NCBI GenBank assembly: GCA_027729865.1
Contig: JAQCBM010000049.1
Coordinates: 1 to 10,215, forward strand
Direction of reading: 5' to 3'
Origin: Actinomycetota bacterium
GTDB taxonomy: Bacteria; Actinomycetota; Actinomycetes; S36-B12
DNA: 10,215 bases
The first letter of the stretch is position 1; the number at the start of each line of letters is the position of its first letter. The notes under the pieces are model-generated. The model worked only from the letters and a program-made list of their open reading frames with translations. It was not told the DNA's origin and ran no database searches. Positions 5,696-10,215 of the stretch are shown piece after piece. The translations under genes were made by a program, and so were the position numbers.

Positions 5696-6046
5696 GTGTC
5701 CTTTAGCATCCCCGGAGTCTCGGTTTCTGCTCCACTGCCTCCGCTACCTCCTGCTCCACCGTCGCCCACGGTTGACCCAGTCGGCGCGCCCGGTGTTGCC
5801 GGTGGCGTCGCCGCTCCCGATACCGGCCTGAATTTTGGGGACAGCCTGACCAGTGCCATGGAACAACTAGGAGCGTTGCACAAGAACGCCGACGCACTGG
5901 CGACCAAAGTTGCCACGGGAGAGCTGAAGAACCCCCACGAGTATCTGATGGCTGCCCAGGAAGCATCAATCACCACTCAGACGGCGGTTGCTGTTCGAAA
6001 CAAAGCGTTGGAAGCCTTCAATGAAATTATGAGGATGCCCCTGTGA
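5696..6046 (+). CDS. fliE: Flagellar hook-basal body protein FliE
   Basis: 116 residues from GTG 5696, 6 bp after flgC. The C-terminal half (about 60-116) is the conserved FliE core: KVATGELKNPHEYLMAAQEA, then TAVAVRNKALEAFNEIMRMP at the end, a near-textbook FliE tail. FliE joins the rod to the MS ring and may help switch on rod export. The N-terminal part is unusual in being a proline-rich, low-complexity stretch (residues 13-28, PLPPLPPAPPSP) that other FliE proteins replace with variable sequence. The TGA stop overlaps the GTG start of fliF by 4 nt (GTGA), indicating translational coupling. Confidence 0.95.
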   Translation: MSFSIPGVSVSAPLPPLPPAPPSPTVDPVGAPGVAGGVAAPDTGLNFGDSLTSAMEQLGALHKNADALATKVATGELKNPHEYLMAAQEASITTQTAVAVRNKALEAFNEIMRMPL

Positions 6047-7647
6047 TTGAGACTCTCACAATCTTCGGGCGACGATCCCTTGCCGCTCTTCGTGGTTTCA
6101 CGCCCGGTCAGATTTCAGCGATAGTTATTGGCTTTCTCGCCCTGATCGCTGCCGTTGTCCTGTTGTTCCGACTTTCGGCTGCACCGATGACGCCGCTGTA
6201 TTCGAATCTCACGAGTGAAGACGCCGTCGCGATTTCCCAGGAACTCGAGGTGCTGGGTACACCGTATGAGTTGAGTGCTGGGGGAACTCAAATTCTAGTG
6301 GCGCCGGACGACGTGTCTCAAGCACGCCTTGCGGTCAGCGCGGCTGGTCTGCCAGCTGATGCAAATAGTGGGTACTCGCTCCTAGACGAGCAAGGTATGA
6401 CCACCTCGGAGTTCATGCAAAACGTCACCTACCAAAGGGCCTTGGAGGGAGAACTCGCCTCAACGATCGAGGGTATTGAGGGTGTTCGTTCAGCTACCGT
6501 GCTACTCGCGATTCCGGCCGACTCGGTGTTCACCCGATCCTCGGACAAGCCGTCCGCAGCGGTCATGGTCGTCATGGGCGGCGGCCAAATGCTTGATGGT
6601 GAGCAGGTGCAGGCGGTCGCCAATTTGGTGGCATCTTCAGTGCCAGGTTTGATGGCCGACGCGGTAACAGTCACTGACTCAAGCGGCGTGCTGCTTTCCG
6701 GGGGTGGAGCCACGGGGGCGGCATCGGTCGAGCAGGGACGACGCCTTGAGGCGGGTTTGATCGAGTCTGCGCAATCGATGCTCGACAGGGTTCTGGGCCC
6801 AGGTCTGTCTACGGTAAGTGTCAACGCCGATCTCGACTTCGATCAACGGTCGACGAAGACGCAGCAATACGAGTACCCCGAAGACATACCGGCGCTTACG
6901 GGTCAAACGACCACGGAGACTTACACGTCGACAGACAACAGTGCGGCCGATGGCCCAGTTGTGGGTGATCCCCCGGTAGTCATTGGGGAAGGCACCACCT
7001 CGGATGCTCAGTCCGACTACGAAAAGACGACGGCGACACAAACCAATCCGATCGATAGCACGGTTACCGAACGGGTTGGAGCACCAGGGGCTGTGCGCCG
7101 ACTGACTGTCGCTGTGCTCGTTGACACTGCAGTCCCCGCTGAGACCTACGCTGAAGTTGAGGCGCTCGTCTCGAACGCTGTGGGACTCGATGTTGGCCGT
7201 GGGGATGCCATTCAAGTAGCTCAAGTTGCCTTCGACACGACGGCTGCTGATGCTGCCGCGGAAGCCGCGGCGGCCGCAGAAGCTGCTCAGCAGAGCGCGA
7301 TGCTTTGGAACATCGGGCGACAGGCTGGAATCGCTCTCCTCGTCATCGGCATCATGGTCCTTGGCGCATTGTCGCTACGCCGTCAGCGCCGCACTCTGCT
7401 GGACATGGAGGCGCTGGAGGCGCGAGCACAGGGCGAAACGATCTTGCTCGAGCGTCTAGATGAGAACGGGCAGCCGATGTACGCGTCGGTGGAAGCCGGC
7501 TCACAGCAAGCGCAGCGAGATGAAGAGGAAGAGCTGCCTACTTACATCTCGAGTCCAGGGTCTGCTACCTACGATTCGTTGAGAGACTTTGCGACTAAGG
7601 AGCCTGAGCAGGTTGCTCGCGTGCTCAAGACCTGGATGTCGAGCTAG
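6043..7647 (+). CDS. fliF: Flagellar MS-ring protein FliF
   Basis: 534 residues from GTG 6043, overlapping fliE by 4 nt. TM1 is at about 24-42, followed by the family start of the periplasmic part, PLYSNLTSEDA (51-61), and the ring-building domain with its SGYSLLDE and YQRALEGELASTIEGIEGV motifs. TM2 is at about 426-446. The cytoplasmic tail ends with an acidic run and YDSLRDFATKEPEQVARVLK...WM, the conserved helix that binds the FliG N-terminal domain. FliF oligomerises in the inner membrane as the MS ring, the base on which rod, switch and export gate assemble. An Ala-rich run (401-415) just before TM2 is probably a flexible helix linker. Length fits the family (about 520-570). Confidence 0.97.
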   Translation: MIETLTIFGRRSLAALRGFTPGQISAIVIGFLALIAAVVLLFRLSAAPMTPLYSNLTSEDAVAISQELEVLGTPYELSAGGTQILVAPDDVSQARLAVSAAGLPADANSGYSLLDEQGMTTSEFMQNVTYQRALEGELASTIEGIEGVRSATVLLAIPADSVFTRSSDKPSAAVMVVMGGGQMLDGEQVQAVANLVASSVPGLMADAVTVTDSSGVLLSGGGATGAASVEQGRRLEAGLIESAQSMLDRVLGPGLSTVSVNADLDFDQRSTKTQQYEYPEDIPALTGQTTTETYTSTDNSAADGPVVGDPPVVIGEGTTSDAQSDYEKTTATQTNPIDSTVTERVGAPGAVRRLTVAVLVDTAVPAETYAEVEALVSNAVGLDVGRGDAIQVAQVAFDTTAADAAAEAAAAAEAAQQSAMLWNIGRQAGIALLVIGIMVLGALSLRRQRRTLLDMEALEARAQGETILLERLDENGQPMYASVEAGSQQAQRDEEEELPTYISSPGSATYDSLRDFATKEPEQVARVLKTWMSS

Positions 7648-7658
7648 GTACATAGCAC

Positions 7659-8678
7659 ATGGCACCCATCCGGCCGGAGGAAATCACCGCGCGCTACAAG
7701 GCCGCGGTGATCGTCGCGCAGCTCGGTCCTGACGTTGCAAAACCGGTTTTTGCCCAAATGCAATCTGAGGAAATTCAGGAATTGGCCAGTGAAGTGGCCC
7801 GCCTGAGGGAGGTCGATCCGGCTCTCGCCCTGGAGATCATCAGGGAGTTCGTGACCTTTGCTGCCAGCACGAGGCTCGCAGGAACCGGTGGCCTTGACGT
7901 CGCGCGAGAACTCCTTGAACAAGTATTTGATGAGGCAGAAGCCGCTGACATGTTCGAGCAGCTGGAGAGCTCGATTGCCGAGGCGCCATTTCACTTCATG
8001 CGAAAGATGGACCCTTCGCAGATTATTTCTTTCATCAAAGATGAACACCCTCAGATCATCGCGGTGGTCTTGGCGTATCTGCCACCTGATCTTTCTTCCA
8101 GCGTTCTCGCGTCGTTGCAGGACGAAGTTCAGGGCATAGTAGCCGAGCGCATCGGCCTGATGGGCCGGGTTAACCCCGATGCTGTGCGCCTGGTGGAAAA
8201 TATCTTGCAGCGAAAAATGTCGAATGTCCTCGTTGCGACGGAGAGTTCCTATATCGGCGGCATTGAGCCGTTGATCGGCATCATTCAGCGAACGGATCGC
8301 CAGACGGAAAAGGTTTTGCTGGAAGCGATTGAGGAACGCGATCCGAAACTTGCCGAAACGATCAGGGCCAACCTCTTCCTCTTCGAAGATATTGCGAAAA
8401 TCGATGATCGATCTGTGCAAGTGATCCTTCGAGAGATAAGCCCCATGGATCTGGCGATGTCGCTGAAGGGTGTCAGCGAGGACGTCCACGAAAAGGTGCT
8501 TCGCAATCTGTCTCGCCGAGCAGCGGACATGTTGCAGGAGGAACTCGAGTTGATGGGACGAGTACGTCGGAGCTCCGTTGATGAAGCCCAGGGCAAGGTT
8601 GTGGCCATTATTCGACGGCTAGAGGATCGGGGCGACATCGAGCTCAGTGTGGGTGGTGCAGATGACTTCGTCGCCTAG
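7659..8678 (+). CDS. fliG: Flagellar motor switch protein FliG
   Basis: 339 residues from ATG 7659, with TAGGT (7645-7649) as a modest ribosome site, 11 bp after fliF. The N-terminal domain (about 1-100, RYKAAVIVAQLG) docks on the FliF tail. The middle domain has the EHPQ motif at 129-132 (KDEHPQIIAVVLAYL), which contacts FliM. A Gly-Gly hinge (YIGGIEPL) precedes the C-terminal torque domain, which has LFLFEDI in place of the usual MFxF. The charged ridge residues are kept in type: SLKG Lys, SRRAAD Arg, and LQEEL, where Glu-Glu replaces the Asp-Asp of E. coli. FliG turns stator force into rotation. Length is normal (about 330-345). The 3' end overlaps fliH by 17 nt. Confidence 0.97.
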   Translation: MAPIRPEEITARYKAAVIVAQLGPDVAKPVFAQMQSEEIQELASEVARLREVDPALALEIIREFVTFAASTRLAGTGGLDVARELLEQVFDEAEAADMFEQLESSIAEAPFHFMRKMDPSQIISFIKDEHPQIIAVVLAYLPPDLSSSVLASLQDEVQGIVAERIGLMGRVNPDAVRLVENILQRKMSNVLVATESSYIGGIEPLIGIIQRTDRQTEKVLLEAIEERDPKLAETIRANLFLFEDIAKIDDRSVQVILREISPMDLAMSLKGVSEDVHEKVLRNLSRRAADMLQEELELMGRVRRSSVDEAQGKVVAIIRRLEDRGDIELSVGGADDFVA

Positions 8679-9402
8679 GGCAACCCGGTTGAGTCCTGAC
8701 CAAACCCATGCGCTCACGCTCGCCCGTCTGGACTACTCCCTGTCGGAAGGTCCACTCGCGCAGGGAACGCGGATGGACCCTCGAATCGTGGACCCACACT
8801 TGGACGAACTTGTCCGTGAACGCGCGGAGCGGGCGGAGAGTGAAGCCCGCGAGCTCGGGTACGCGGCCGGATACCGCGAGGCGAGACACGAAATCGCTGA
8901 GACCATCCGCGAGGAACTGGGTCGAGAGAACGATGTCCTAAGGGCCGAGCACGAGGCACTCATCGCAAACCAGACTGAACTTCAAAACCAACTTGACGAT
9001 GCATTGCGAATTGTTCGTGGCCTCGCTGTTGCGATGGATGACGCGGCGGCTCCCGTCTACGAGGCCGTGGGTCATGACCTCGCGAGCGTTGTGGTTGCTC
9101 TTGTGGAGGATCTGCTGGGTCGGAGTCTGGAAGCCGATGGCGCCCATGTTGTGGGGGCCATTACCCGGGCCGTTGCCGAGATACCCAAAGGCGCAGAGAT
9201 AACGGTGCGACTGCATCCGGATGATGCCGCTTTGTTGAATCGCTTTGACGTGGACCTCGAGGCTGCCGTAGGGCGGATTGTGCATACGGAGTTAGATGCG
9301 TCGATTGAGCGACACGGTGTCGTCGTGGTCAGCGGAAGCACCAGCGTGGATGCCCAGATCAATACCCGACTCGATCGGCTCCGTGAGGTGTTGGGCGAAT
9401 GA
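8662..9402 (+). CDS. fliH: Flagellar export ATPase regulator FliH
   Basis: 246 residues. I choose ATG 8662, overlapping the fliG end; GTG 8647 is an alternative five codons earlier. After a variable N-terminus comes a long charged coiled coil (about 45-120) containing a GxxxG-type step (GYAAG, 66-70), typical of FliH. The C-terminal globular domain ends with ASIERHGVVVVSGSTSVDAQ and LDRLREVLGE, the beta-strand and last helix that bind FliI. FliH dimers hold FliI at the export gate and inhibit its ATPase. With this start the N-terminus lacks the two Trp that tether enterobacterial FliH to FlhA and FliN. It shares ATGA with fliI. Sequence conservation is low, as usual for FliH, so order and motifs carry the call. 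Confidence 0.88.
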   Translation: MTSSPRATRLSPDQTHALTLARLDYSLSEGPLAQGTRMDPRIVDPHLDELVRERAERAESEARELGYAAGYREARHEIAETIREELGRENDVLRAEHEALIANQTELQNQLDDALRIVRGLAVAMDDAAAPVYEAVGHDLASVVVALVEDLLGRSLEADGAHVVGAITRAVAEIPKGAEITVRLHPDDAALLNRFDVDLEAAVGRIVHTELDASIERHGVVVVSGSTSVDAQINTRLDRLREVLGE

Positions 9403-10215
9403 GGCTCGCTGAGGTGTTGGAAAAAGGCCAGGAGGCGATTCGTCTCTCGATTTGCGGTGAAGTCGTGGGCGTGAATGGACTGACGGTGTGGGTCGAGGGA
9501 GCACGCGCGGCCATCGGTGACATCGTGGAGATTGCCGCGAAGGGTCAGCGTTTGCCCGCGCAGGTTGTGGGAGTATCCGGCGATCGGCTGGCGTGCATGC
9601 CGTTGGGTGACACCACGGGCATTGCTCCCGGTGTTTCTGCCCTTGCCACGAACTCTCCACTTCGGGTACCGGTCGGGCATGGACTTCTTGGTCGAGTTGT
9701 CGATGCTCTTGGCAATCCGATTGATGGATTAGGTCCATTGCCGGTAATGCCCAAGAGGTCAACGGATAACACAGCACCAGATCCGTTAACGCGGAAGCGC
9801 ATCGATGAACAGTTGCACCTGGGAATTCGGGCCCTCGACACGCTTGTCCCGATCGGGAAGGGTCAGCGCGTTGGAATTTTTGCAGGATCGGGTGTTGGCA
9901 AGTCAACTCTGATGTCCATGATGGCGCGAAACACGTCCGCAGACGTCGTGGTTGTCGGCTTGGTTGGAGAGCGCGGTCGGGAGGTACGGGAGTTCATCGA
10001 AAACGATCTGGGCAAGGAAGGTCTAGCCAAATCGGTTGTCGTTGTTGCGACTTCGGACATGCCACCCATGGTGCGGCTACAAGCCACTTTCACAGCTACT
10101 CGGATTGCTGAGCATTTTCGGGATCAAGGATCGGACGTACTGTTGTTCGTGGACAGCATCACGCGCACAATGACGGCTCAGCGGGAAGTGGGGCTCTCCG
10201 CGGGCGAACCTCCTG
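9399..10215 (+). CDS. fliI: Flagellar type III export ATPase FliI (partial, cut at right edge)
   Basis: Starts at ATG 9399, overlapping fliH by 4 nt (ATGA); 272 residues are in the window, of about 430-450 in the family. After an N-terminal beta-barrel comes the F1-beta-like ATPase core: HGLLGRVVDALGNPIDG, then Walker A AGSGVGKS (162-169, Lys168), then GERGRE (190-195) with the likely catalytic Glu191, and Walker B LLFVD (248-252, Asp252) followed by SITR and AQREVGLSAGEPP. The 23-residue gap from the Walker Lys to this Glu matches Salmonella FliI (K188, E211). FliI hydrolyses ATP at the base of the export apparatus to unload chaperones and unfold rod, hook and filament proteins. No defect is seen; the gene continues past the window. 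Confidence 0.97.
   Translation, partial: MRLAEVLEKGQEAIRLSICGEVVGVNGLTVWVEGARAAIGDIVEIAAKGQRLPAQVVGVSGDRLACMPLGDTTGIAPGVSALATNSPLRVPVGHGLLGRVVDALGNPIDGLGPLPVMPKRSTDNTAPDPLTRKRIDEQLHLGIRALDTLVPIGKGQRVGIFAGSGVGKSTLMSMMARNTSADVVVVGLVGERGREVREFIENDLGKEGLAKSVVVVATSDMPPMVRLQATFTATRIAEHFRDQGSDVLLFVDSITRTMTAQREVGLSAGEPP

Noticed and set aside
6429..7224. Long minus-strand frames opposite fliF
   Set aside because: They are antisense shadows of a clear flagellar gene with no domain character.
9761..9787. 7-bp inverted repeat AACGGAT/ATCCGTT inside fliI
   Set aside because: Arm length and 13-nt loop are within chance expectation for 10 kb, and no regulatory role is apparent.

Overview
The window is a stretch of a flagellated, moderately GC-rich bacterium, most likely an Actinomycetota member. 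The basis is frequent GTG starts, tightly overlapping genes, FliG/FliI sequences of actinobacterial style as I recall them, and a C40 (NlpC/P60) peptidase placed directly before flgB. The species cannot be fixed from the sequence alone.

Left part (1-1624): small genes, mostly on the minus strand. They encode a two-helix membrane protein (109-312), a zinc-ribbon membrane protein (528-734), a 35-residue zinc-finger-like protein (1085-1192) and a membrane-anchored coiled-coil protein (1292-1624). A very short plus-strand membrane peptide (412-531) converges on the zinc-ribbon gene, and their stop codons overlap in one CTAG. None has a function I can name.

Middle (1778-2803): a plus-strand hypothetical protein (1778-2413) carries a perfect 15-bp inverted repeat inside its coding region. 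It converges, with an 18-bp gap, on a minus-strand two-helix membrane protein (2432-2803).

Right part (2890-10215): all plus strand and mostly one flagellar operon. It opens with a kinase-fold protein of the aminoglycoside phosphotransferase/ACAD10-11 type whose two catalytic aspartates are Arg and Gly, so it is a predicted pseudokinase. Next comes an NlpC/P60 endopeptidase, probably the wall-opening enzyme for rod assembly. After a 160-bp gap holding a sigma-28 (FliA/WhiG)-like promoter come flgB, flgC, fliE, fliF, fliG, fliH and fliI, the last cut by the window end. Together they encode the proximal rod (FlgB, FlgC), the rod/MS-ring junction (FliE), the MS ring (FliF), the switch/rotor protein (FliG) and the export ATPase with its regulator (FliI, FliH). 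Gaps are 11 bp or less and several genes overlap, which implies co-transcription and translational coupling.

The points most worth a second look are the degenerate kinase next to the flagellar operon, the long perfect inverted repeat inside the 1778-2413 gene, the promoter whose spacer is itself a palindrome, and the very small zinc-finger and membrane genes.
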